Source of the DNA: Paragonimus skrjabini miyazakii
Taxonomy: Eukaryota; Platyhelminthes; Trematoda; Plagiorchiida; Troglotrematidae
Direction of reading: 5' to 3'
NCBI GenBank assembly: GCA_014338405.1
Contig: JTDE01000109.1
Coordinates: 125,338 to 189,337, forward strand
Length of the DNA: 64,000 nt
In this document: positions 1-12,949 of the stretch, piece by piece
How the letters are laid out: each line of letters opens with the position of its first letter
Position numbering within the stretch: position 1 is the stretch's first letter
Program-made: the position numbers and the translations under genes
The notes under the pieces: model-generated
Databases searched by the model: none
What the model was told of the DNA's origin: nothing
What the model saw: only the letters and a program-made list of their open reading frames with translations

Positions 1-1125
1 GACGTTGAGGCACACTTTCCCGACGACCATACTAGTATATTGGGAACTATGAGACTCTAACTAATCTGGGTGTTATGAGAAGATACTGAAATCACCTAAA
101 TATGACTAACCGAGTAGCCAGCAAGCAGCTGTTATATATGGTGATATTGTTTTTATGTGGTAGGTAAGAACATTCACAAGAAAACGCCGTAGTAAGCATA
201 TCGTTTCACTATGAGCGTTTGCATAATTTTCCACTTCAACTTATTGAGAATAAATGCATACCAACTGATCACAGTCCGTGCCGTAATGTCACGTATTTTT
301 TGTAGAATACTATGTGATCATATAGTTTTGTCGCAAAGTGACAGCAAACACTCAGACGGGAAATATGAATTTGTTAAAGGTTGCTAATTGTACGGTCTTT
401 TGAACACTAGCAAAATATTGCTGGTTGACGAAGCGACATTAGCGAAACAACAGTTGCTAATCAGATCAACGTCTCGAGTCGTTTTCCGAATCATTGCTGA
501 CGTAAGCAATATAGGATATCCTGATAAAGTTGATTTCTGCCCTAAAAACTCGTTATTTGACTGACTGCTCCGTAATATTTGTTAAAACAAATCCCCGTTA
601 GTTGGAACGGAATCGTAATTACCAATGGAGTTGAACGTCAGTCAAGGCAAAGTGTGGTACACCACGTAAACTTCTGCCAATGGGCATTCAGTGTGACCAA
701 CGGTTTCTAAGTACAGTCTATAATATATGAAACGAAACACGCATAATCACTGGAACAGTAATCCTCACCATCTGCCATGTGACTATGTTACTAATAGGCT
801 GTGTAAGTGACAGTCTGGGGGCTTTCTAGATGACTCAGCAATTAGTCCAAACAGATAGTTGGGTGAACTTTGTATGTGGCCTTGTGTACCCGCCCAGCTT
901 CTCTCCGTATGCCTACTGACACACGCACAAAGCATACGCAAACAACCATTTGACCAGGTTGGTAATTCAAGCCGTCACTGAACAATAAAGATACTTGGGT
1001 GTGATATAAGGAGTATGATTTCGCTGCTCTGTAATGATCCAAGCTATACAATGTCCATCAGTAATCGAGCCTTTGGCAGACAGATTAAGTGAATCCGGAA
1101 AGTTTAAACTGAAAGCTTAAACTGA
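1..1125. other. No gene seen
   Basis: AT-rich sequence with no reading frame longer than about 70 codons and no recognised motif. A 13-bp unit (TTAAACTGAAAGC) is repeated twice just before the first SINE-like copy, around 1103-1127. Confidence 0.6.
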
Positions 1126-1255
1126 AATAGGAAATTTCTGAGCTTCCGGCGTGGCTTCGTAGCTCAGCTGGTAGAGCGCTTGCCGTGTTTGGGTATGGTG
1201 TTTCTGAAGCTGGTTCGAATCCAGCCGAAGTCCAGATTCTTCGCAAATGGAATTC
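1126..1255 (+). repeat. SINE-like tRNA-derived repeat, family 1, copy A (5' truncated)
   Basis: This copy carries the tRNA-like unit at 1153-1232 and the short stretch before it that starts GAAATTTCTGAG, but not the roughly 170-bp 5' body found in copies B and D. The 80-nt tRNA-like unit differs from copy B at only about three positions, all in the anticodon-arm region. The acceptor-like ends (GGCTTCG and CGAAGTC) pair with one G-T wobble. The D stem GCTC/GAGC and the T stem GCTGG/CCAGC pair perfectly. The tail reads CAGATTCTTCGCAAATGGA, shared with copies B and D. It starts 305 nt before the same point in copy B, so the pair may be a partial tandem. Confidence 0.8.
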
Positions 1256-1269
1256 TTCTAAATTATCAA

Positions 1270-1562
1270 GTATGCCAAACTACTTATCAGTAATTTAAAG
1301 TCAATGCTCATCGGTGGCGTTGGTGGATTCCAGTGTGAACTGATCGAGAAATCCTGCTTGGGCAGTCAATCGGCTGCATCATTTGGTGGATTTCATACGA
1401 CACAGTTGGTTGGGTGGGTAATTAGGTCCAAATGTGAAATTTCTGAGCTTCCGGCGTGGCTTCGTAGCTCAGCTGGTAGAGCGCTTGCCGCTTTTGGGCA
1501 TGGTGTTTCTGAAGCTGGTTCGAATCCAGCCGAAGTCCAGATTTTTTGCAAATGGATCTCTT
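1270..1562 (+). repeat. SINE-like tRNA-derived repeat, family 1, copy B (most complete)
   Basis: This is the reference copy for the family in this window. A body of about 170 bp (CATCGGTGGCGTTGGTGG, TGGGCAGTCAATC, GGTTGGGTGGGTAA) leads into GAAATTTCTGAGCTTCC. The tRNA-like unit follows at 1458-1537, then a tail GCAAATGGATCTC. The same order is seen in copy D 34 kb away and on the opposite strand in copy C, so this is a dispersed repeat and not a single-copy tRNA gene. The tRNA-like part lies at the 3' end of the recognisable body, unlike the usual SINE layout with a 5' tRNA head. The true element ends are therefore uncertain. Small frames across it on both strands are not credible genes. Confidence 0.85.
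1465..1527 (+). promoter_or_regulatory. Pol III internal promoter (A and B boxes) in SINE copy B
   Basis: TAGCTCAGCTGG at 1465-1476 fits the eukaryotic tRNA A-box consensus. GGTTCGAATCC at 1517-1527 is a perfect B box. The A-to-B spacing is close to that of real tRNA genes. Copies A and D keep the same boxes, so they could still bind TFIIIC. No run of four or more T's directly follows in copy A. In copy B a TTTTTT run is present about five bases after the acceptor-like end and could terminate Pol III. Confidence 0.6.
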
Positions 1563-2449
1563 CTGAATAGGAAGTCTCAATCGCGGGGTTGTTCATCTGT
1601 CAAAATGAAAATTGTTATGATTTCTTTCAAGATTACTAAACAGACTAGAGATTATCCACTTTCGAACTCCGATAAAATGTTTTAACGGATGATACGGTCT
1701 TGTCTAGTCGGGTATTAGTTCAGTAATAGTCTGTGCGGTAGTCTCACCTACTCTAGGGTTGAAGTGTGCATTATGGATCATTAGCGCACTTACATCATTT
1801 AGAGACTTCACAAAATAGCACATAATATCTACAGATTTTCTAGTCATAATAGTTTATTTTGGTCGGCTTAATTCTCCATAACCAACTTGATTGCAGGTGG
1901 TTAGCTCATGATCACCTATTGGGTTTATATTCCCCTGAATTTCCGATAGACACTGGAGTATTCGTTCTGACTTCTACAGCCAGACCACCTGTGTTTCTGT
2001 AACGTTTATTCAATTGCCACCATCAGTATACAGACAAGTTTACCAAGGGACGGGTTAGACTTACACGTATGGTTCCACATCTCACACAGATGGAAGAACT
2101 CTATAAGTTCGGTGAACGCACCCTAGGCAGTCACTTGTAACATTAAGCGAACATAATGTATTTTTGTCTAACTTCCACGTGGAACTTTGACTAATCAGTG
2201 CTGCTTAAAATTTGTGCGGGATAGTTAGAAGGTGGTAGACATAGGATAAAAACCACTGTGGGTACAGAATATCAACAATTACCTCTGCAGCAGAGGATTC
2301 TCGCAGAAACTAACATTTGGTTCCAACCAAGTTTGGCCTTCCTTTTCTCAACTTGCCAAAAGATCAAGTTACTTGAGGCATTGCTTCAAACGCCAAATGC
2401 AGAAAAGGTGAAACTTTTTGCAAAATACCTGGTATCGGATTACTTAGGG

Positions 2450-2665
2450 TGTATACAGTCGAACCAGTACTAGAAACATCATGTCCAGACGTGGTAAGTG
2501 CTCTACCAGCTGAGCTACGAAGTTTGCCGAAAGCTCAGACTTTGCACTCAGTCACCCACTTCTCCAGCTGTCTCATATTAAATCCACCAAATAATATAGG
2601 GGACCGAGTGCCTCGGCGAGATTTCTCAAACAGTTTACACTGGAACCTATGAACGACACTGCTGA
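2450..2665 (-). repeat. SINE-like tRNA-derived repeat, family 1, copy C, inverted and diverged
   Basis: Read on the minus strand, this segment runs TTCCAGTGTAAACTG, GAGAAATC, ATTTGGTGGATTT, CTTCGTAGCTCAGCTGG, which matches copy B in order. The tRNA-like part is at about 2523-2455. Its A box is intact, but its 3' end is lost after the TTCGA of the B box. A short piece at about 2715-2745 (GCCAAGCTACTTACTAATAA) resembles the left flank of copy B in + orientation. Short frames here are shadows of the repeat. Confidence 0.75.
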
Positions 2666-2669
2666 GTAC

Positions 2670-5600
2670 AAGAATGCTCAAAAGTGTTACAGTTGGGTCG
2701 CCTATAAATTCTTCAATTTGCCAAGCTACTTACTAATAACTCAAAATAAATTGTTGATTTAAGCACTCGAGCGGTAACAGAGACTTTCCAAAAATAACGC
2801 AACAGTTCACCAGGGAGCTGCTGAACAGAACCTTTTACCATGTATGCAATACGGTGGAGAGACGGCAACCATGTAACGAACGAAAAATAGTTTCATTTTC
2901 ATTAGAATCTTCAAGAAAGCACACTCAACTTCCAAAAACAACCAGAGACAACTTGCTGTCATACGCTAGCCGAAAAACAAAACACAGTTTGAGAAACGTT
3001 TCTCACGAATCCTCTTCTTGTCGCTTCCTCGTGTACATACATTAGTGTGCGGTTGATAAGAGGCGGAGAATGGTTGCTCATTGGTCATCTCGTTGAGTGA
3101 AGTTTGGCAAACAGTATTCCATGCTGATCATGCGTTCACCCGGTTTACATAAAATGAGTCGGATCACGATTGATCCAAAGCAAGTTGCGCGTATACGATA
3201 GATTACTGTCTTATAACCTTTTGCCAGTTTATCGCAATTCTCCTACTGTATGACATATACCCGAAAATTTCCCCATGTTCATTTATACCTTATCGTCAGG
3301 TCCATATAGGACCTAAATGAATTAGAAAATATACATGATTGGACAATGCAACTTGTAGCCTTTATCCACAACATACTTAGGTCACTTGTGATTGGTTTAG
3401 TGCAAAGACACACTGATCATTGGCCGTTTCAGACCAACAGCGTGGATGAACGTCTTTTGCATATACCACTTTGATTACGTAATCTGTGCACATTTATACA
3501 TTCACCAGGTAAAAACGGTTGTTCTTTAGTTATCCTCCGTTGGTTGAGCGGAACCTTGTATGTGACCTTGAATGAACCATTAAGGTTAGCAGTATGGTTA
3601 ACGCTTGCTAAGTAGATTACACCAGAGTGCTCTTATCAATATTTTTCCTCCATTTCTTGAAGAGGAAAATGAAGTTGTTCTATTCTTTCGTAAAATTGTC
3701 TCGTCATTAGCCTAGGTACTAAGGTACACACCAGCAGGTATACGAGTACACGTGAAATTCCTGAGCGCAGACAGGCCACTTTTGTTTCAGACAGGAAGGC
3801 ATGAGTGAATATGCATTGTACAGACAGATATTGAACGAATCAGCGATCCCGTTGTCTTTTCTAATGATTTCATAATCTAACTGACAACAAGCTGTAACAA
3901 GCCTTTTGAAAACAAACGAAAAATGTGCACAAACATTGATCCTCAATGATTACCAAGGCAGCCTGGGAATGATAAGCAAGTTTTTCCTTCAGTATTGGTT
4001 AACTACTATAAACTACGTTGACAAGAGGTATTATTGACTTGTGATTGGGTAAAGCACTTGAAAGAATTACGCTGCATTGGCTTGAGGTTGGTTGGCAAAT
4101 TAGCTTTACGGCATGAAGTCCTGAGTCCTTCGTGCCATGTCAAGACATTCCGACCGGACTGACATAGTGTTGCAGTCATAACCGAGTAACGAATCAGGAA
4201 CATAACCTAATGTTAGTTGGTGCAATGGAATAATTAAGGCTCTGTGCGGTCTAAATGAATGTAAAAAAAGACCAACTATTAGCGGTGTTTTTTAAATCGC
4301 TTATTTAAGACGGATCATTATCAGACAAAATACAAAACACATGCACTCCTAATAAGATGGTAAGACTACTCTATTATTTGCGATTAACCTCGTTACCGTA
4401 GGTTAACGAACGCTTACTTTCTGCATCTAAATTACTAAAAACGTTGATACTAATTATTAGCCTGGTTTTAGATTATCTTGATTTAGAAAACAATCACATT
4501 TGGCGACATCTTTCCTATTCAACTAGATTTTCCAGTCAAGCTCTTTCGAAATGAAGCGTTAGACGATAATTTTGCCCCTGTTGTAGCTTGTCAGTAGTGG
4601 AAACCTTTGTTACGGCCTGGACTAAAACTCCGATCAAGCTTTTATGAAACAGGCGTGTTCACTTCTGTGCCATGAACCTCATATTAGGTACGATGGAGTG
4701 ATCGCAACTGAATGTAAACTTAAGGACATCGTTTAAGCTGGATGTATTCTCTGAAGCCATAAGAAAAGCTTTAGATTGATGTCCTTGACTGAACATGCGA
4801 AATATAAGAAGTTAATTCCACCCAAACATTAATATTTCCAGCGTCGCTTAACGCAGATGGAAACATGTTTTACAGGCCTCTTAGTGCCAAGACGAACTTG
4901 AGTAGGAAAGAAGAAGAGAGACTTGAGTGTTTTGTAAAGGCAAGTGAAACTAATGTGACCTTCGAACGGCTGAAGTGTAGTTTGGCACGAAGACAAGCGA
5001 CTGACGAACAGATATGATTTGGACCGAAGTTCGAACGAACTCACTGATTTGCTTAATCCAGATAGTAAGCACGATGCCGGTTCTTAAGTAAACACAGCGG
5101 AATGGCAGGTATTGCTGTTTGTCAGGTCGCCTCCAACAAAACATCTCACGTCACAAACTGTCTTCGTAGTCTTCGTAGTCTTGTTAGTCCCTTGTTCATA
5201 TCTGAACGTGATCAGAACTTTCTAGGACATAAGAACGCAAAGAATATCCAACGATGTTCTGAAATTAAACTGCATATAAGAATAATGAGGTGCCTGTGGT
5301 GAACTAACTTGAGTTCAGTCCACACAGTGAAAACTTGCCAGAGATGCGGTGAGGCTCGGAAGCGTAACGGTGAACCATGAGTCGAAGTGACATGGTAGTT
5401 TTAATGCGATCAGATTAACAAGAACATTCACTAACGCACAGAGATAAAAGTAAATCAAAAGATTATGTGCCACTATGGCCTATGGAGATGGAACTCGTTT
5501 ATGAGGAATTGAGTACTGCATGACCTATTTTGGGCAACTATTTCGTACGTTGATATGAACTAATTGCCGAGTTTGGTATCTCCAGATGACGGGTGACTCA

Positions 5601-8300
5601 ACAGGAACACATAAACTCTGTACCACCAATCACATAGTTACCCTTTATTGCATCAGATGGACGGTTTGTTTTATAAAGAACGCCGCGATGATGAATAGAT
5701 GCAATCACTTACTCCGGTGTGACGCGAATGTTGCGCCCACAGACTCGCTTAACTTTTATGGGGCTGGTTTAGTCTAACCTCAGATAATGCTCACACATAT
5801 GTGCACACGCACAACAGCAATACGGATTAATGATTGCACTCTGGTTATGGCAAACCGCTTGTCTTAAGTGTAATTATAGACAGAACACAAATAAACTTAT
5901 TAGTGTATGTCGTGGTTATCATTCCCTACGTAGGATATGATAGGCTAGTTTCACACTATCTTGGCTAGCTTAATTTGGTTACCAGTAAAGAACACGACCG
6001 CTCAGTGGATACAGACTGACATGTTTAGATGAATTCATTTGACCTGGTGAACCGGACTTGCATTTTGAGGCGAATACAGGTTGAGCAATTGAAGTTGTTT
6101 CATTGAAGTCTAAATGAATGAGATTGTGAGGGCTTGTTATCATGGCCAACTTACCAGTGAGGAACACAAAATGAGTTTATTTTGCTGAAAGTGTCGGTAA
6201 CATCCTTAGTCATAGAGGTTGGCAGTACACACGAGATAATTGAATGTACTAACTCAAGTTGAATACCTGATTAACTGCAACTGCTCTAGCGATATCCACC
6301 ATGGACCAGTTCTATCAAACTCATCCACCAAGCCGAACAATCAGACTAGCACATCGATTTTCAATTCAGAATGGCTTGTATGTTATTTTGCCCAATGTTA
6401 TGATGAAGTAGAACATGGAAATCACGGAAGTTGTTTGCAGTTCGTTTAGAAATCAGTCATGGCTCAAATGAATAACAAGTTTCAGGCAGTCTCGCCAATT
6501 TCATGCGACATAAGAGAACTATTAGTGAAGCTGATTATAAAATTTTTCCAAACTGGTCTTTAATGGGTTGTTACTTTTCTGTGAACTTTGGTCAGAATGC
6601 TTACGCATTTGGAAGGAGGAAATTTGCGTTGACGGTTTATCGAAATTTATACACAAAACTGTTCTGAGTCTGCGTAATGTATGGGACATTACAAGAGGGT
6701 TTGCTTTATGCAGTTGCCTTAAGGGTTCAGTTTGGTTTTATGAATAGGTTATGAACCGCCAGCAGTTCGTGATTTGTAATGGTCAGTTTTATACACAGAG
6801 TAACACGAGCTTGTTGCGAAAGGGCACAACTTAGCTAATTGTTTTTTTCGTCTCTACCTCCGACATGAAAGCAGATTTTTACAAAAATATGCACTAGACG
6901 TTGTATTAGAAGACGTGTACAATTATTTGAAATCAGACTGCAGCTTGCACACTGTATTTGCAGTGTTTTTCACTGGTCTATATTAAATCATTTGCACGTT
7001 AATCCTGACGTATAGAAGTACGTACGTTTCGTATTACATGAGAACCATCAGCATACTGGGTTTGTTGACAGTTATTCCGCTTCTGACTTGAAAGGAACTA
7101 ATGCATTCACTTGAGATTAAGTAAAGTGTTTGGACGTCCTTTATACTTTCTATCTAAACTGGTCTAAATGTAATCACTTGCTGTTTACTGAGGTTAAACA
7201 TCTGACGTTTTAAGTAAGACAACTGGGCTCATTTTCGGCTTCGTAGTCTGAACGATTTTTCATTTTTGCTTTCATCGTAACACAGTTTACACTGTCAAAT
7301 CTCTGTTTCATTTACTGTGGGCGATGGGGTCTTAGCGTAAAATTCCACAGATCAAGTGATTGGATACTTCTTATGAGATTATGCAGCTGATTCCAAACCG
7401 ATGGAAGCCGGTTAAACTGCTCCATAACCAACAGATCTCTAAAACTTCTAATTAGTAATAAGAAAACAGTGTTAAACAACATGTTGAAGTCTACTTCATG
7501 ATAATACCAAATGTTAGTATTTCGAGTGGCTGAAATGACTTGTCCTTACGGGTTAGTAAGCTACTAGTATTTTCACTTGTTTCGTCCCGTCAGCATTTAG
7601 ACAGTATGATGCTAGTCACTCACCTGTAAGTAAAGAAACACTTCCCAGGCTTGGCGAAATATGACAACTTGGAACATCTTTTCACTACATGCAAATTATG
7701 GAACACTTAAGTTTTCTACTTAAAAACTTATTCATCTGTGACCGCTTATTGAAACGGTGACGTTGGCATTTTCTCGGGTATGCAGACTGAGGTTGGAAAT
7801 GCGGGGTCATTTTGAACACTGTAGCTGACAGAACGATATACACAGCATGCTGTCAGGTACGTTTATGGCGAAAAATCCAGGAATGTACACCAAGGAAAGT
7901 ACTGGATAACGCGCACGCAAAACGTTTGTCATATTAAATTGGGAGAGTGGGGTCAATCTTTAGATGTGTTACGCACACAAGTCTGATGAAAGCAGACAAA
8001 ACGAATTGTTTGAAACTTTTTAGACTGGTTGAACTCTTTAAACAGGCAAAAAGTTGATCGACGAATAAGTTTTAACTAGCTTTTTGAAAACCTATTTTTT
8101 CCACTGACATTCTACTGGAGGACATTTCATCTGTCCATTCATAGATTCGAATCGTTCATCCCTCCGTCGTCCCAACAGTGCCAGAAAGTTGTAACACTTG
8201 CCCGAAAAATCTGTTTCTGCCCCACTGAGTTTCAGTTCACTCATATGTTCTGAACTACCGCGCGCTGATATGGCAGACTGAACACAATTCTATCGTTAGG
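2670..8300. other. No gene seen, AT-rich
   Basis: The longest frames are about 75 codons and lack splice-site support or recognisable motifs. A 9-bp unit (GTCTTCGTA) is repeated in tandem near 5159-5186, the third copy altered. No transposon protein motif was found on either strand. Confidence 0.5.
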
Positions 8301-8303
8301 CAG

Positions 8304-8353
8304 TTAAACTTATGGCTCGATAAACTTATGACGTAGTTAACTTATGGGAGTAG
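8304..8353 (+). repeat. Three-unit imperfect minisatellite
   Basis: Three consecutive units of 17, 16 and 17 bp share the core TAACTTATG or TAAACTTATG, followed by a variable half. It is too short to be more than a small tandem duplication. Confidence 0.6.
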
Positions 8354-8359
8354 TAAGGT

Positions 8360-11300
8360 ACGCTAATGTATACCGCCTTATAAATAGTTGATTTTGTATA
8401 CGGTGCATTTGCCAACGTAAGTGTTAATTTGCGAATAACCGTATATGACGGTTTTACTTTGAACGGAAGTGTGTTATTAAAGCCCAGCTATTTCTAACAC
8501 TCCTGGTTGTCCACAGATCCATACTGCACAAAAGTTCGTCTAATTTTAGGCTTACCAGTTACAGATAGTCCGAGTGAGGATCGAGCAGCAACCTTTCGTG
8601 TTTCGAGTAGAAGTGTCTATGCACTCGTTCACCAGCACCGTTAACACCGTTTGTGACGGTGTAGCTTAAATGTAATAAAGTTATTGCTCGTTTTTCATCC
8701 CCATTAATGAAGATGGACACAGTCCACCTCAGACTGCTGGTTTGGACTGACTACGACTGTGAAGGTGTGAAATAGTGCTGATAGAACCGCGCGATTCTCA
8801 TACTCAAACCGAACCCCATGACCAGTTTTTTCCTCGTTCGGATTCACCAGGTGAAGAAAATCCAAATGGAAGATCAAACCTATCCGATCAAAATGAATTT
8901 GCGATGTTGATCATTTCTGTTTGCTTTGAGTGTCTGTATTGCAATTTCACTAACGGGAGAGACGGATGAATACGGCTATATGCTCCACCGTAGCAGTAGA
9001 ACCCCGTGGACTCGATGCTATACTGTTTTGGGTTATAAAATGATCAGGATAGCCAGTTTTCCTTAACTCGTTAGCAACTCTATCTATTTATTAGTACTTT
9101 GTATCTTCGTGACAAATTTTCGTTACTGTACCGGTTAGGCAGCCGGTGAGGTTAGGTTTTTGCTTCAAAGGCATATAACTACCGATGTTGTGTATCTCCC
9201 AGTCCGTGTTGCCCTACGATAAACAGGGCGTTTCAAACCACTATCTGGACGTCTATTTAAATTTACACCTAGAAAATGAAACGAGTTTTATGATTTCGTG
9301 TCAGAAGTAAATGTGCCTGACTGAATAAATAAACGGTAGTAGGTAGATCATGTTTAGATTCCAATAAAACAAAGATATCTTCTACGTGCCACCGATAGAA
9401 ACACAAATTGTTAATACGTTGACTCACTTTTTGACACTGAAACTTGCCAATGATAATATCTGTTAGAAGTGGGCTCACTGTGAACCATATTGCTATTTTG
9501 CCAGTCTGACGATATATTTTGTTCGTAAATTTAAAGTGGATTTTTAGAGTACATCGTAGAAACAGTTTTTAAACAAAGATGTTTGTATGTCGAAGTGTGT
9601 TCGGTTGATCAATATATTCATAATGAAATTGACAGTCTCCTCAAAAGGGACACTTGTAAGCAAAAGTTGACAACCAAGAACGTCTTAAGTTATTGTATTC
9701 CGGCGTTTATAACATGCAATTGGAAGGCAATCGATTTCCGTTTAGATAAAGAAAAACGAGGGTTTTGAAGTCAGATAAACCAATGTCCTTTAAAAACAAC
9801 ACAACATTTAGGCAACAGTTATTATCGTTGGGATTTTCCCTTGCCAGGTGGGCAAAAATTCCATTCTACAGATGTCACTCAACTTTGAAATGTTTATCCT
9901 GATAAACTCGACCTGTCACTTCGCCCTTGCAAATCAACATCAGCACAAACAACTAGGATTGTTCAGGGTGCAATCTTTAGTGAGTGCAATGGAAACTACC
10001 TGATGCTTAGGGTCAAATCAGTTCATTATCTGTCATGGCACCGTATGGATGCATTTGAATTACACCCGACAGTTATCCGATCCGTTTCTAAGGACTCATC
10101 TCTCGGTTTTTCCCTTATAGCTAGAGAGTTTGAAATACGGTATGATATCCGACACACGCTACTTTCGTGTTTATTAAGAAAAAGATTGTCATGAAAATTT
10201 TTGAGATCACTCCAATTCAAAGATTCTGATATCCTTTGTTCAAAAATTTGCAGAGGCGTGTATAAGACTTATCTGATGAAAGTTTGAGGTATAACAGTTC
10301 TAATAACGACCATAATAAAGGTGTTATTGATCAGTTGTGTGCATACCAAGACAAGTCCGACCCCATCTTCATTAAACGGAAACAAATGCTAGGTTGGCTG
10401 ATAACCAGTGTAGGTTGAGAGCTTGAATAAACAGATGGGAGTTAATGATTTAAGTTCGCCACCACACATACAACACATCTTGATTTGATTGACATAGTTT
10501 CTGTCCAGTGATACAATGCGATTGTGTACATATTTTTTCTTTTCATTATACATTTGAACGCCTTGTAAATCACCAGAAAAATATAGTAAAAAATAAATTT
10601 TTACGTGCATCTGAACCAGGAAATAATTGGCAATAACCTGAGCGATCATTTTCCATCTGGCAGACAACGACGAAATGAATCTGCGTAGACCTTTTCATTT
10701 TGTCTGTGTCATCTCTTAGAATCAACCAGATCAACTAAACGGTGTTGTCTCGTTTATACGTAAGCTTCCACGCTCCAGGTTTCCTTACAAGGAAATCGTC
10801 TGTTCAGCAAATCATACCCGGTCGACAGCCAGGTACTCTGACTACTGGGCGACCCATCGCAAACTTTATCTGAGAAGCAACCTAATATAAAAGCTCGTAT
10901 CACTGACCTATTTAAATTGCAGCCATAATTGACGTGTGGAAAGCTTTATCATTCAGATCTACACTGTTCTGTGCACACGTCTTTCATCGCGGAAGAAACA
11001 AAGCTAGAGATTAACCTCAACGTGCAGACATAAAAAGGCAGGTTCGCAAGTTTTCTCACAAGTAGGGCACTGCACCAAGGCCTCCACTCCTTGAACAAGT
11101 AGAACTTCGTTCACTTAGCAGCCTCAGGGTGAACTGTTCACAAGTAACAGCACAGGAACATTCATTGATTTTGCCACTTAGTGCCAGGCGGATTTGGTTG
11201 TAGGGTGTGTGGGTATCAGGTGGGATTCTCACAACGTTCTACTTCGCAAACGCGAACGCCTTGCTAAACAGGTTCCATGCAACACGTCCCCTATGCACAA

Positions 11301-12780
11301 TATTCTCGTTTAGTCTACAGAACAGAGACGTCGGATAACTTCGTTGCAAATGAAGTGTAACTTGCTATACACTGGATGAAAATTTCGGCACAAGAAATTC
11401 CTCTATAAGAACTATCATCTGCAAACTTAATTCCCATAACATTTCCATAGTCTCCATTGTGTTCTTAGAGGAATTAAAGTCTGCCCATTAACCCCAACAG
11501 GCAACGGGTATTCATACCAGGCACGTCAAGTTATTCACTGTTATTCACAAGTCACACCAGACCACAACATCAGTTGACTCAATCCTCCTATACACTCTCG
11601 TTACGTTTAATGCATGCGCATGTTCCAATGTTTTACCAGTTTTGTTTGTCTGCCGCCTTGTAGTTAATCACATCAGCCTGCCCAACCTCATACTGCATGT
11701 ATTTAGACCTGTGGGTCTTTGTGTTAACATATGAATTAGCTACGAGTCGCGTTAGCTGACTATTTACGTTCATATGTCACGTATATCATGAGACAACAAC
11801 CTTAATTGTGCAGACAGTTAATGAGCAAGGAAAGGCTGTAAATCTTATTGAATATTACCGATGACAATGGGAAATGCTAACTCTAGTTCTGAAACGCAGA
11901 AAATGCCGCAAAATGTTTCAGACAAAACTGGACAGATTCTGCGGAAAGTGTAAGGGGTTCAGTTCGTAGAAAACAGCCCAAACAAGTTAGATACGATTAA
12001 TTTTTCCCTACGAATGGGCTAAACTTTGCCATGGATTATGTTTGGACTTGCGAACATCTTCTGAACAATAAATAAACCACATGTCCGATTCATCTTTCCG
12101 TCAGTTTACTAATTGTATAAGTTTTTGTCATACGTTGAACGGAGATGCTGGTTCAGTAATCCATGCGATTTGTTCTGAATCGGCTCTTACGTCCCTGTTT
12201 CCATTTAGTCACCTTGTTTTCACCTCAGGCTAGCAGCCCTCTGTACAAGGAACATCCACCTACCGGTAACACCTTTCGCACTTCTTGTGTGCTTATGTTA
12301 AAGGAGCCTGACACTACTTAAGATGACCTCTACATTCTCCCAGCACATGAAGGGATTATCCTTCGGAGGAACCTGTAAGTATCGTGAACCATAGCTGCAC
12401 GTGAGAAGCACACATAGGCATCTCGTTTGAAACCATTCATCGTTTACATTTTCTTGGGCAGCACATCACCCGTTGTAAACATTTATTTACTTTGTCAGAA
12501 ATGGCACCGCACAGTGGCGCATTTTTTTACAGTTTAAGGTAACAATTAACAGACATGCCAGTGGTCTTCCATGGAACAACTTTGGGTCTGCAATTAGAAG
12601 GTTGCTGTTGCCCATTGATTAAGGTCGGTTCCAACAATTTATACAGTTAAAGAGGACTTTTGAAACTTTTAACATGCTGGAAATTACCTGTCTTCAACTT
12701 AAGACAATTGTCACCGTACCGTTGGTCACGTGATATATGCCAGTTAAATAGAAATTCAGTGCTATGTTTTTTTCACTTTT
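8360..12780. other. No gene supported
   Basis: A frame at 8775-8969 (+) encodes a polar, coding-looking stretch (EPRDSHTQTEPHDQF) with a possible CAG/GTGAAG donor near 8850, but it has no good acceptor or start. A minus-strand frame at 10667-10389 contains CCMCGGEL after a possible acceptor near 10563. Neither is strong enough to call. Confidence 0.4.
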
Positions 12781-12785
12781 AACAG

Positions 12786-12942
12786 AGTCCGCTTACTTAG
12801 GATGCCCCATTGTCATGACTGTAATCGGACTCTAAAGGTCAATCAGCAATCCAGTAGCACAAAAACTGAAGGGGCATTGCAGGCTATGGTTTTGTTCCAA
12901 CCACTGGGTACCTTTGGTCCAATGCGTCGACGTGGCAAATAA
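12786..12942 (+). CDS. Possible exon, unknown protein (weak)
   Basis: A long pyrimidine tract ending in TTTTAACAG at 12785 is followed by 51 open codons from 12787 to a TAA at 12940-12942. The peptide begins VRLLRMPHCHDCNRTLKV and ends GPMRRRGK. It includes a C-x-x-C-like pair (HCHDC). An AATAAA overlaps the stop, so it could be a last exon with a poly(A) signal, or chance. An open run of this length after one AG is not rare in AT-rich DNA when three frames are considered. No homologue is recognised. Confidence 0.2.
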
Positions 12943-12949
12943 AGCCGGT

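Noticed and set aside
1304..1685. Small frames over the SINE-like copies
   Set aside because: They are translations of a dispersed tRNA-derived repeat. The same sequence appears elsewhere in the window, in both orientations.
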